Shown: positions 25,171-32,599, counted from the stretch's first letter. The stretch: 34,797 nucleotides of DNA from Acidimicrobiaceae bacterium (GCA_002715405.1 PAZD01000059.1:1-34797); one strand, 5' to 3'. Numbers and translations are program-made. Notes: generated by a model not told the origin, from the sequence alone.

Positions 25171-25722
25171 ATGTTACGTTTATTTGACTTTGTATTTTCC
25201 TTCTTCGGCTTACTGTTTTTATCCCCCCTACTAGTTCTTATATTCTTGCTTACCCTACTTGATACGGGTTCACCTTTATTTCGGCAAGAGCGTATAGGTC
25301 ATTTGGAAAAGCCATTTACATTAGTAAAGTTCCGTACAATGCAAAAAGACACTGCTTCTGTTGCAAGTCATTTTGCTGATGTGTCAGCAATTACTTCAGT
25401 TGGATCATTTTTGCGTAAAACTCATCTTGATGAGCTTCCCCAGTTGTGGAATGTTTTGAAGGGAGACATGAGCTTAGTAGGCCCTCGTCCAGCTTTATTT
25501 AGTCAACAAAAGTTGCGTGATGCTCGTAAAGCCCGCCATGTTTACAATGTACGTCCTGGTATCACTGGTCTTTCTCAGGTAAGTGGACTTGATACTTCGA
25601 CCCCAGAACTTCTAGCTGAGACAGATGCAAAGATGCTCCAAACACTATCGATTGCTGATTACTTCAAGTACATTGTTGTAACTGCAAGCGGCAAAGGTAA
25701 GGGAGATGCTGCTAATAGGTAA
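25171..25722 (+). CDS. Initiating phosphoglycosyl transferase (bacterial sugar transferase)
   Basis: A 183-residue monotopic phosphoglycosyl transferase (PF02397; PglC/WbaP C-terminal type). A hydrophobic re-entrant N-terminal helix, LFDFVFSFFGLLFLSPLLVL, precedes FRQERIG and KFRTM (53-57). LDELPQLWNVLKGDMSLVG carries the catalytic Asp-Glu pair (D87, E88), and GPRP follows at 104-107. It moves a sugar phosphate from a nucleotide sugar to undecaprenyl phosphate, the first committed step of glycan assembly. Ten of 11 Arg codons are CGN (eight CGT), unlike the AGA-rich neighbours, which suggests strong expression or different ancestry. A stop lies one codon upstream of the ATT preceding the ATG, which fixes the start. 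Confidence 0.93.
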   Translation: MLRLFDFVFSFFGLLFLSPLLVLIFLLTLLDTGSPLFRQERIGHLEKPFTLVKFRTMQKDTASVASHFADVSAITSVGSFLRKTHLDELPQLWNVLKGDMSLVGPRPALFSQQKLRDARKARHVYNVRPGITGLSQVSGLDTSTPELLAETDAKMLQTLSIADYFKYIVVTASGKGKGDAANR

Positions 25723-25749
25723 ATAATTGATTCAATAATAATTACTGAT

Positions 25750-25902
25750 TTAAATGCTTAAAAAATAAGAAGCCAAACCTAATATTGCGCAAATAAGTAC
25801 AAAAAGAGGGGAAAACCCTTTTGTTCCTTTTATTGGGCCTTTATTACTAGAACTAGGTTCTCTGATAGCCTCAAAGGCATCTTCACTGTTTTCCTTGTCC
25901 AT
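25750..25902 (-). CDS. Small membrane protein, 50 aa (cluster member 4)
   Basis: A 50-residue ORF, ATG at 25900-25902 and TAA at 25750-25752. It begins MDKENSEDAFEAI, continues with a hydrophilic, Ser/Gly/Lys-rich stretch, and ends in one predicted membrane helix, PLFVLICAILGLASYFL. The N terminus MDKE is shared with the two genes upstream on the same strand. No Shine-Dalgarno is obvious. I do not recognise the family. Its support is the conserved position in a tandem array with matching N termini and membrane segments. It would be a single-span protein with the N terminus probably in the cytoplasm. Confidence 0.5.
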   Translation of the reverse strand: MDKENSEDAFEAIREPSSSNKGPIKGTKGFSPLFVLICAILGLASYFLSI

Positions 25903-25942
25903 AGAACAAGGTTACTAAAAATGTAGAGCTAAAAGAGTCTCC

Positions 25943-26122
25943 CTAGAGAATATTAAAAATTCTAAAAACTCGAAATACAAAATATATTATGACAAAAAAA
26001 ATAGCAGCTGCAGCAAATTGATCACCTACGTCTGCATTTCTAAAAGCTCCTAAACCACCAAAACAAGTTATACCACTCCAACCAAGTGTTTTTAATAACT
26101 CCGATTTTTTTTCTTTATCCAT
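25943..26122 (-). CDS. Small membrane protein, 59 aa (cluster member 3)
   Basis: A 59-residue ORF, ATG at 26120-26122 and TAG at 25943-25945. It starts MDKEKKSELLKTLGW and has a Gly-rich first half (GITCFGGLGAF). A hydrophobic helix, AAAAIFFVIIYFVF, ends in a basic tail, RVFRIFNIL. The first seven residues are identical to those of the 60-residue protein just upstream. The C termini align as well (IIYF-x2-R-x3-K/R-x-F), so the two are tandem paralogues. The identical coding start (ATGGATAAAGAAAAAAAATC) supports duplication. The function is unknown; holin-like, toxin-like or subunit roles are all possible. Confidence 0.6.
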   Translation of the reverse strand: MDKEKKSELLKTLGWSGITCFGGLGAFRNADVGDQFAAAAIFFVIIYFVFRVFRIFNIL

Positions 26123-26136
26123 GTGTTTTTTTATAA

Positions 26137-26319
26137 TTATATAATTTTAAAATATTTTAAAGCACGAGTAGCAAAATATATGATTAACAAAAAAATAACT
26201 CCAGCAAAAATAATTTGTCCAATACTAGTTCCTGCTGGAATAGAGGTAATGATATAGAATATCGCCATTAAGCTTAATAAAATTATTTGAATTACCTTTG
26301 ATTTTTTTTCTTTATCCAT
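26137..26319 (-). CDS. Small membrane protein, 60 aa (cluster member 2)
   Basis: A 60-residue protein beginning MDKEKKSKVIQI, with two hydrophobic helices: IILLSLMAIFYIITSIPAG, then IIFAGVIFLLIIYFA. It ends with a basic tail, TRALKYFKII. The helix-loop-helix layout with Gly/Pro between helices suggests a small integral membrane protein. It starts 5 bases after the stop of the 52-residue gene upstream and ends 14 bases before the 59-residue paralogue, so the genes look like one operon. It is read on the strand opposite to the flanking glycan genes. No family is recognised. Confidence 0.6.
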   Translation of the reverse strand: MDKEKKSKVIQIILLSLMAIFYIITSIPAGTSIGQIIFAGVIFLLIIYFATRALKYFKII

Positions 26320-26324
26320 TTAAT

Positions 26325-26483
26325 TTAAACATCCAAAAGGTAAAGTATTCCAACCCCAAGAGCGATTGCCGATAGGGTCAGCCCTGAAACTTTGTAGGTT
26401 TTTGGACTCTTCCAATCTACATTTCTAACATTAATAATCCAAAAAATTACGAGTATGAATATTGCGATATCATTAAAATCCAT
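26325..26483 (-). CDS. Small membrane protein, 52 aa (cluster member 1)
   Basis: A 52-residue ORF, ATG at 26481-26483 and TAA at 26325-26327. It starts MDFNDIAIFILVIFWIINV, a membrane helix near the N terminus. A polar loop, RNVDWKSPKTYKVS, precedes a second helix, LTLSAIALGVGILYLL. The layout is a helical hairpin with a basic loop. It is the first of four tandem minus-strand genes and diverges from the GT2 gene at 26568 by 84 bases, which is where a promoter for the cluster would lie. No sequence kinship to its neighbours is visible beyond size and topology. Confidence 0.5.
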   Translation of the reverse strand: MDFNDIAIFILVIFWIINVRNVDWKSPKTYKVSGLTLSAIALGVGILYLLDV

Positions 26484-26567
26484 TAGGTCATTGTAGTTTG
26501 TTTTGAAGTTTTAATTAAAAACAAATGCTTGAAGAATATAAAGTTCGTACAATTTATACTAATGTAT

Positions 26568-27272
26568 ATGAAATTTGAATATACGGTAATAATCCCTATA
26601 TACAATGAAGTCAACACTATAGAAAAAGTCCTCGAAAAGATATCTACATTAGATTACAAAACAAAAATTATAGTTGTTGATGATGGCTCTAGTGATGGTT
26701 CAGAAAATCTCAACCTAGAAGACATCAATGAAAATATTAAACACTATAAATCAGAAAAAAATTTTGGGAAAGGAAATGCCCTTAGAAAAGGGCTTGCATT
26801 CATATCACAAGAAAAGGATTCTATTGCAATATTTTTTGATGCAGATGATGAAATTCCTACAAACGTAATTGAGCAAATAATCGAAGCTTACGAAAAAGAT
26901 GTAAATATTAATGCTATTTTTGGAAGTAGATTTTTAGATTTTTCACTATCAAAGATTATAGAAATGGGATTTCATAGGTACATTGCAAATAGGACATTAA
27001 CGGCCATAATTAACTTTAGATTTAAACAAAATCTAACTGATATGGAGACAGCAATCAAATCATTCAAAATTCAGAATCTCAATATTGATGAACTTAAAGA
27101 AGATGGTTTTGAGATAGAACCAGAAGTAACTAAGTTTCTTATTCGATCAAATATAGACATAATGGAAATACCTATTAAATATTTACCCAGAAGTAGAGCA
27201 GAGGGGAAAAAGATTTCATTTTCTGACGGTTTCAAAACATTAAAATATTTAATCCATGATGACAACAAATAA
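26568..27272 (+). CDS. GT2 polyprenyl-phosphate sugar synthase, DPM1/GtrB-like
   Basis: A 234-residue GT2 enzyme from the ATG at 26568 (MKFEYTVIIPIYNE); an in-frame TTG at 26529 and an ATG at 26562 are less likely starts. VVDDGSSDGS (37-46) and FDADDEIP (90-97) supply nucleotide and metal contacts, and AIFGSRFL the GSR motif. There are no membrane helices. It has the same length and motif order as the protein at 22689-23405, and both end with a similar basic segment around an E-G-K-K motif. It probably makes a polyprenyl-phosphate sugar used by the membrane protein encoded by the next gene, which overlaps its 3' end by 17 bases. Confidence 0.87.
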   Translation: MKFEYTVIIPIYNEVNTIEKVLEKISTLDYKTKIIVVDDGSSDGSENLNLEDINENIKHYKSEKNFGKGNALRKGLAFISQEKDSIAIFFDADDEIPTNVIEQIIEAYEKDVNINAIFGSRFLDFSLSKIIEMGFHRYIANRTLTAIINFRFKQNLTDMETAIKSFKIQNLNIDELKEDGFEIEPEVTKFLIRSNIDIMEIPIKYLPRSRAEGKKISFSDGFKTLKYLIHDDNK

Positions 27273-28497
27273 AATTAAGTTATATTTTTTCCTTTTTTTT
27301 GTGCTCTTAGCACATCAGTTGTTTTTAATTAATACTAAAAGCCAGCATGGATGTGGTGCTGATTTGCCTTTGAATTTTTTTGTTCAGGCTAAAAGTTTCG
27401 AAAACACGTTTTCTGGTTATGATAACTTTGAATACAATGGTGCATTCTTAAAAATCGATTGTGATGTTGTAGATGTAATAACACCGACAGGTGACCCTGC
27501 TAGATATTTACTACTAGAAAATTCAAATACAATTGAAAGGCCTTTGCACAATATTATGGCGATACCATTTAGATACATATCAACATTTTTTCTTGAACTT
27601 TTAAATATAGATATAAAACCCACCGAATTTAATAGTTACTCTTCATCTGGTAGTTTTAATGTGAGATCATTTTATTTGTCTTGGTATTATGCTCATTTAT
27701 TTCAAAATATTTTACTAATCTTCATTAGCTACTATCTATTTTCTAAACTATTTAAATTAAATTATTTTTTAACGTTTCTTTTTTACCTTATTTTTTACTT
27801 GCCAAATTTAGGAAAAGATATCCTTAGCCCAGATATGAACATGTGGATACCTGTATCCATATTGTTAAACTTATACCTGTTAAAAATTTTTAATAATTCA
27901 ACTCTTAGAAAACGAGTATTGATATTTACTTCTTTTACAATTCTTATTTATCCTATTTTTGTAATAAATTATTTTTTTTATACTCTTATAGCAACCAAAA
28001 AATTTATAACAAAAAATCTAAGTTTTAAAACGCTCGTAATAGAAGGTTTGTCCTTGGTTGCACCTTACATTTTATATAGATTATTTTTGCTACAAAGAGA
28101 TTTGCAATTTAGTCCTATTTCATGGCAATGCCTAAATGAAAACAACAGTATTGGCGATTTCTGTTATGGTGTTTGGATTTTTGTGAAAGTAAACAACATT
28201 AGCGATTTTGTAAATTATTTAAGTGAAGCATTTTCTAGCGCTGCAAGAAAGGGAGACCTTAACAACTTTGCCTTACTTTTAATTTTTGCGTGTATTTTAT
28301 TTTTTTATAGTAAAAAAAGAAAAAATTATATAACTAATAGTGATTATCTAATTCTAGTTTTTTGCATAATAATTGTTTTGATATTAATTGGAGTGTTTAA
28401 TGAAAGATACATAAATTACCTGCCAACAACAATGCTTTTTTATTTAATCAATAATAGAGAATTCAAAAACACCATTTTTAATAGAACATTATTTTGA
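27256..28497 (+). CDS. Multi-pass membrane protein, possible GT-C-like transferase
   Basis: A 413-residue polytopic protein with about eight to nine hydrophobic helices. A long first periplasmic loop of about 100 residues follows helix 1 and contains GCGADLPLNFF, an acidic site in the position used by GT-C enzymes. Later segments such as ILSPDMNMWIPV resemble other lipid-linked glycan transferases only loosely. ATG at 27256 or 27259 starts it inside the end of the GT2 gene, so the two are translationally coupled. That coupling is the best reason to think it uses the lipid-linked sugar made by that enzyme. The stop overlaps the convergent AlgX-like gene by 9 bases. Confidence 0.5.
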   Translation: MMTTNKIKLYFFLFFVLLAHQLFLINTKSQHGCGADLPLNFFVQAKSFENTFSGYDNFEYNGAFLKIDCDVVDVITPTGDPARYLLLENSNTIERPLHNIMAIPFRYISTFFLELLNIDIKPTEFNSYSSSGSFNVRSFYLSWYYAHLFQNILLIFISYYLFSKLFKLNYFLTFLFYLIFYLPNLGKDILSPDMNMWIPVSILLNLYLLKIFNNSTLRKRVLIFTSFTILIYPIFVINYFFYTLIATKKFITKNLSFKTLVIEGLSLVAPYILYRLFLLQRDLQFSPISWQCLNENNSIGDFCYGVWIFVKVNNISDFVNYLSEAFSSAARKGDLNNFALLLIFACILFFYSKKRKNYITNSDYLILVFCIIIVLILIGVFNERYINYLPTTMLFYLINNREFKNTIFNRTLF

Positions 28498-29802
28498 GAA
28501 AACCTCGGCTGAAAATAGTTTAGAAAGTATTTCCAGTCTAGGCTTTTCGTTAAGGTTGTGATAGAGCAAGTTTTCAATAGATGATTCGACAATTATTATT
28601 GAATAACTATCTATTATTAATTTAAATATTTCAGGTGAAATTTTTTCAATATAACTCCAGTGAATCTCGTCATAGTCAAATAATGCTTTTAGATCACTAC
28701 CTCCATTTCTATTTTCAAAAAAAGAGTCTCTGACCAAAAGTATTCTTTCTTTCGAAAAGTCTGCTGTACTGGTAACTGAATAGTCATCTTCATAGGTATC
28801 TAAACTAATGAAACTCAACCTCTCTAGAACTTCATTATTTGCTAACTTTACTCCAACCTTTTCATATTTATTTATTGAATTTTCATCCATAGAAGAAAGT
28901 AATTCTACTAAGGCTATCGAAAGACCGTAGTCTGACCAGTGGGTATTGCCTTGCGCATAAAGGGGAGTAGAGTTTTTATTACTTGAATAAATTGGATAAA
29001 GATCTATATAAGTAGTAGATTCAGAATTATCCGCCTGATTTTTTAAATTTTTGTTTATAATTTTAACCTCATCGCACTTAATAAAAAACATCTGAAAAGG
29101 AAGTAGCTTCTCTTCGATTACTTGTCCTTTTAGTGGGATCGGGAGTATGATAATTCTTTTGTCAGAGCTATTTAATTTAATAAGGGATTCTCTATGAAGG
29201 TTTTCTGAATCTAATGACGGACAAGAAGATAAGCTCTTTGAAAAAATCCACCCCTCTTTACCATAAAAAATTTCACTATTTAGAACAGTTAAAGGAAAAT
29301 TTTCTGCTTCCTTCTCAAAAGCCCAGAAAAAATTAGAAACATTTTTTAGTAATATTTCTTTAAAATTACTTTGGTTAATTAATGAATCTGTTTTTTCTAT
29401 AAAACCTTTTCGGTCTATGCTAGAGATCAATTCAGTAAAGTTATTATTTAATGCATCATTCTTATTTATATTTTCTGATTTATTACTTTCTATATAATTT
29501 AAAACAATTGTAATTAGCTCTTCCTCAATTCTTAATCCATCAGAGATTGTGATCGGGGTCGATTCTTTTTTGTATCCAAACCATATTTCATCATCAACTA
29601 TTGAATAAAATTCATCTATTGTAAAAGGCCCTTCGGGGTGTAACTTTCCAAATTCGTCCCAAATGTCGTAAGTTGCTAGAGGATCTCTTTTTTCAGAATC
29701 TTGAACCTCTCTGTTGCTTAGATTTTCAACTGTTGTTAGAAAAAGAGGAATGAGTAGAATTACTAAGAAAATAATCTTTATTTGAGTAATAGAATGCTTC
29801 AT
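28489..29802 (-). CDS. AlgX/AlgJ-like SGNH-type acetyltransferase
   Basis: A 437-residue exported or membrane-anchored protein; residues about 9-22 (KIIFLVILLIPLFL) form a signal anchor. GKEGWIF (181-187) is the conserved first motif of the AlgX/AlgJ domain. GNTHWSDYG (285-293) carries the catalytic Asp-equivalent and His region, and LLVRDSFFE (355-363) the nucleophile Ser (S360). These proteins pass acetyl groups from an MBOAT partner to a periplasmic polysaccharide. The region between residues 30 and 170 is an extra, unrecognised insertion. It follows the MBOAT gene by two bases on the same strand, so the pair forms an O-acylation module. Confidence 0.85.
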   Translation of the reverse strand: MKHSITQIKIIFLVILLIPLFLTTVENLSNREVQDSEKRDPLATYDIWDEFGKLHPEGPFTIDEFYSIVDDEIWFGYKKESTPITISDGLRIEEELITIVLNYIESNKSENINKNDALNNNFTELISSIDRKGFIEKTDSLINQSNFKEILLKNVSNFFWAFEKEAENFPLTVLNSEIFYGKEGWIFSKSLSSCPSLDSENLHRESLIKLNSSDKRIIILPIPLKGQVIEEKLLPFQMFFIKCDEVKIINKNLKNQADNSESTTYIDLYPIYSSNKNSTPLYAQGNTHWSDYGLSIALVELLSSMDENSINKYEKVGVKLANNEVLERLSFISLDTYEDDYSVTSTADFSKERILLVRDSFFENRNGGSDLKALFDYDEIHWSYIEKISPEIFKLIIDSYSIIIVESSIENLLYHNLNEKPRLEILSKLFSAEVFSK

Positions 29803-29804
29803 AT

Positions 29805-31181
29805 TTAAAACCTAAAGTAAATAAATGGATAATATTCTGAGATAAAAACACCAGCTAGGCCCACAAGAAGCACGCTGTAAATGTATATTGAATAGCCCAG
29901 TTCCGATGTAGTTAATTTGTTATGAAAGAGTTCTATAGTTTTTTCATTTATAATTACTGATAAAATTCCAGCAATAAAAGCAATGAGTGTTAATAAATTT
30001 ATTTCTGTAACTATGAAGGCCATTGTGTAATCATTTACAAAACTGAAGGAGAAAAGAGATTTTAATATTATCCCTATATGTTCGAATTCAGAGAATCTGA
30101 AGGGGACCCAAGACACTGAAACCAAGATAAAGGTGGTTAACCTTCTTCTGAACACAAAAGAAAAAAGAGAAGATTTACTAAATATTTTTTCTATTGATAA
30201 AAATAAACCGTGGATTATTCCCCATAATATAAAATTATAATTTGCTCCATGCCACAGAGAGGTTAATAGGAAAGTAATCCATAAATTCCTGTAAGTTTTG
30301 AGTATTCCATTCTTATTCCCCCCAAGCGGTATATATACATAGTCTCTAAAGAATTGCGACAAGGTTATATGCCATCTTTTCCAGAATTCAGAAAATGACT
30401 TAGCTTGATAAGGAAAGTTAAAATTTTCTGGAAGATTGAAACCTAGGAGCTTTCCTAAACCAACAGCAATATCACAGTAACCCGAGAAATCAAAGTATAT
30501 TTGAAACGTAAATGCCAAAACAATAATCCATGCAGATAACATAGAAACTTCTGTCTCGAAAGCTTGTGATTGTACATCAACTAGTCTTGAGAGGGAGTTT
30601 GCAAAAAGAAGTTTCTTTATTAATCCATAACCAATTCTTAAAATTCCATATTGCATTTCATCTTTCTTAAATCTGTCTCTCTTTATCAAGTTTGATTTAA
30701 AATCTATAGATTTAATGATTGGTCCAGCAACTAATTGAGGAAAAAATGTAAGAAACAAGACTATTTCGGACAAGCTATTCAAATGATTCTTGCCTTGCTT
30801 TTTTGTATCTATGTAATAAGCAATAGATTGGAATGTAAAGAAAGAGATTCCAAGTGGTAATTCTCCAGAATAGGTGTTCATATTTAGATCAAATATTTTA
30901 GAAAGCATGTCTACTGTAAAAGTAGAATATTTGAACCAAAGTAGGGGTGCCAGAATTAGTGAGATGGTTGTTTTATTACTGAAATAATCATATTTGATTT
31001 GAAAATACAATAAAATTCCAATATATAAAATTATTATTAAAAAGAAACCATTTCCAACCCAGTAGAAAAATAAGCTCCCCATTAGCAATACAGTATTAAA
31101 ATATCTTCTCTTAAGAAACCATGTGAGAATTAGAAGGCCTGGGAGAAAGATAAAAAGAAAACTTGTGCTGACAAATAACAT
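29805..31181 (-). CDS. MBOAT O-acyltransferase (AlgI/DltB/PatA-like)
   Basis: A 458-residue polytopic membrane-bound O-acyltransferase. FVSTSFLFIFLP at the N terminus and LPLGISFFTFQSIAYYID (108-125) are family hallmarks. FSEFWKRWHITLSQFFRDY (263-281) holds the conserved histidine H271. SLWHGANYNFILWG holds the presumed catalytic H311. It takes an acyl group, usually acetyl, from a cytoplasmic donor and delivers it across the membrane to the AlgX-like partner encoded downstream. Length and motifs look complete, so it should be functional. The target is presumably the glycan made by this locus. Confidence 0.93.
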   Translation of the reverse strand: MLFVSTSFLFIFLPGLLILTWFLKRRYFNTVLLMGSLFFYWVGNGFFLIIILYIGILLYFQIKYDYFSNKTTISLILAPLLWFKYSTFTVDMLSKIFDLNMNTYSGELPLGISFFTFQSIAYYIDTKKQGKNHLNSLSEIVLFLTFFPQLVAGPIIKSIDFKSNLIKRDRFKKDEMQYGILRIGYGLIKKLLFANSLSRLVDVQSQAFETEVSMLSAWIIVLAFTFQIYFDFSGYCDIAVGLGKLLGFNLPENFNFPYQAKSFSEFWKRWHITLSQFFRDYVYIPLGGNKNGILKTYRNLWITFLLTSLWHGANYNFILWGIIHGLFLSIEKIFSKSSLFSFVFRRRLTTFILVSVSWVPFRFSEFEHIGIILKSLFSFSFVNDYTMAFIVTEINLLTLIAFIAGILSVIINEKTIELFHNKLTTSELGYSIYIYSVLLVGLAGVFISEYYPFIYFRF

Positions 31182-31215
31182 TTATAAAAACATATTAACT
31201 AACTTGGTTTTTTTG

Positions 31216-31279
31216 TGGCCAGAGGCAGAATCAAACTGCCGACCCCTTGTTTTTCAGAGAAAGGTTATCCATTAGGCCA
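31216..31279 (-). pseudogene. Degenerate tRNA-like element, closest to tRNA-Gln(CUG)
   Basis: Read on the minus strand, the 64 bases start TGGCCTAATGGATAACC and end GGCAGTTTGATTCTGCC, then TCTGGCCA. The T arm is perfect (GGCAG stem, 7-base loop TTTGATT, CTGCC stem). TGGCC and GGCCA at the ends can pair, with U1-A73-side pairing as in tRNA-Gln, and TAATGGATAA is a standard D loop. CTCTGAA resembles a Gln anticodon loop. About 10 bases of the D stem are missing and the anticodon stem pairs for only three bases, so a working tRNA is unlikely. The first bases contain the TAA stop of the VTC-domain gene (31272-31274). Confidence 0.45.
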
Positions 31280-31919
31280 TTGAATACTTTGAAAAACCTA
31301 CTCTTGGAAAAGATAAAATACGATTTAATTTTTCATCCTCGTATAGGATTTTTGAAATCTTTATTTCAACCACATTGCTGTTGTAAGGTTTTTCTCTCGA
31401 TATAGATCCATTAATATACTTTGAGGTCTTAATTCCTGTATCAATAGTTAGTCTTAAATCTACTCCATACTTACTAGAAACAAAATACTTCCTATGGTAA
31501 GAAACTAGGCTATTTAAATGAGAAAATTTCTTAAGATAGAACTGAACTTTCTCGTTTGAGGAAATATTATAATTTGCTATTTTGTTGAACATATCATTCA
31601 TTTGTACTTCTTCTTGAAATACATCCTTAATAGTTACAATCCCTAACTTTTTTTTCACTTCCCATTGCCCATTTACTACAGGGGTTAATTCCTGATAATA
31701 CCTATAGCGAAATTTCTCTTTTTCATAGTATCCTTCTATTGCTCTATTGAGCTGTTGATGATTATAGGTATCAAAATAGATGCTGTTCACCTTTCTATCA
31801 TCATATTGTTTGGTAAAAAATAACTCAGACCTATGTATATCCTGTAGTACCTTGTTGTAGTCTCTATTATCAAAAGTGTATTTAAACTCTACTCTAGGTA
31901 CTGATTTTTTATTCTTCAT
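31272..31919 (-). CDS. VTC-domain protein
   Basis: A 215-residue VTC (vacuolar transporter chaperone-like) tunnel-fold domain (PF09359). RVEFKYTF (9-16), VNSIYFDT (44-51), KFRYRYY (69-75) and WEVKKKLG (86-93) supply the alternating acidic and basic residues that line the barrel for polyphosphate or nucleotide in the triphosphate-tunnel superfamily. It starts inside the end of the DUF4956 gene (11-base overlap) and is co-transcribed with it. Bacterial VTC domains next to DUF4956 and CotH genes are a recurrent set of unclear role, perhaps linked to polyphosphate or protein phosphorylation at the envelope. The protein ends normally, although its stop falls in the tRNA-like element. Confidence 0.85.
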   Translation of the reverse strand: MKNKKSVPRVEFKYTFDNRDYNKVLQDIHRSELFFTKQYDDRKVNSIYFDTYNHQQLNRAIEGYYEKEKFRYRYYQELTPVVNGQWEVKKKLGIVTIKDVFQEEVQMNDMFNKIANYNISSNEKVQFYLKKFSHLNSLVSYHRKYFVSSKYGVDLRLTIDTGIKTSKYINGSISREKPYNSNVVEIKISKILYEDEKLNRILSFPRVGFSKYSMA

Positions 31920-32553
31920 TCGAAATAAAGGTTAGGAGCTCGACGCCTTTGCCTTCAATCTCTTTAATTAGTTTATTTAAATCGGTGAAATCTATATTTC
32001 CAACATTCACATCTAAAGAAAATTTACTTTTTTCTTTAATAAGTCGATTTAGTGAAAAATGATACCCTCCTTTTTGAAATGCCTCAACAACACTGTCTAA
32101 TAATTTTTCTTCAACTTCAAGATAAAGAATCCCTCTCTCTTTTTTGCTTTGTTTATTGAGATTAATCAAGTACAAGAAAAATAAAATTATAGGTGTTGAG
32201 ACTATTAATGCGATTTCTTGTTCAGCCCCTGCTGCAAGACCTGTTGCAATTATAAAAAATAAGTATCCAAGCTCTTCTGGATCTTTTATAGGTGTTCGGA
32301 ACCTTATTATTGATAAGGCACCCACCAAACCAAGAGATAAAGCAAGAGATGATTTCACTACTGAGATGATTAATACTGTACTCAAAGCAACAATACTGAA
32401 AGCATTTTTTGTATTAGAAAATGCACTACTCAAAGAGTATTTCTCATAGTGCCAAACAGTGATTCTGGAAATTATAAAAACTAAGAGTAAATCTAATGAA
32501 ATCCTTATAGGCGAAATAGTTATTGAGTCGGATATTGAAATTAATTCTTCCAC
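31909..32553 (-). CDS. DUF4956 family membrane protein
   Basis: A 214-residue protein with four membrane helices and a cytoplasmic ferredoxin-like C-terminal domain. GLVGALSIIRFRTPIKDPEELGYLF (two halves across residues 76-99) is the family signature: GALSIIRFR followed by K-D-P-E-E-L. The start is GTG at 32551-32553; an upstream ATG at 32556-32558 is out of frame. It is followed by the VTC gene with an 11-base overlap and diverges from the CotH-kinase gene, 46 bases away. DUF4956 proteins commonly accompany VTC and CotH domains and may form the membrane part of the same system; their biochemical activity is unknown. Confidence 0.87.
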   Translation of the reverse strand: MEELISISDSITISPIRISLDLLLVFIISRITVWHYEKYSLSSAFSNTKNAFSIVALSTVLIISVVKSSLALSLGLVGALSIIRFRTPIKDPEELGYLFFIIATGLAAGAEQEIALIVSTPIILFFLYLINLNKQSKKERGILYLEVEEKLLDSVVEAFQKGGYHFSLNRLIKEKSKFSLDVNVGNIDFTDLNKLIKEIEGKGVELLTFISNEE

Positions 32554-32599
32554 AACATTCTATTTTAGTGTTTATCACTATACTTTTTTAGAAAAAGCT

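Noticed and set aside
26529-26567. TTG at 26529 as the start of the GT2 gene
   Set aside because: It adds a short hydrophobic extension not seen in the family; ATG at 26568 gives the standard first strand directly.
31201-31215. T-run next to the tRNA-like element as a rho-independent terminator
   Set aside because: The run reads as A's in the minus-strand transcript that ends there, and no stable GC hairpin precedes it in the plus direction.
32144-32449. 101-codon plus-strand ORF opposite DUF4956
   Set aside because: It is antisense to a well-recognised family along its whole length, and its translation has no domain features.
32459-32599. GTG at 32459 as the start of the CotH-kinase gene
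   Set aside because: It would overlap the divergent DUF4956 gene by 95 bases and place 47 polar residues before the signal anchor. ATG at 32600 gives a normal anchored N terminus.
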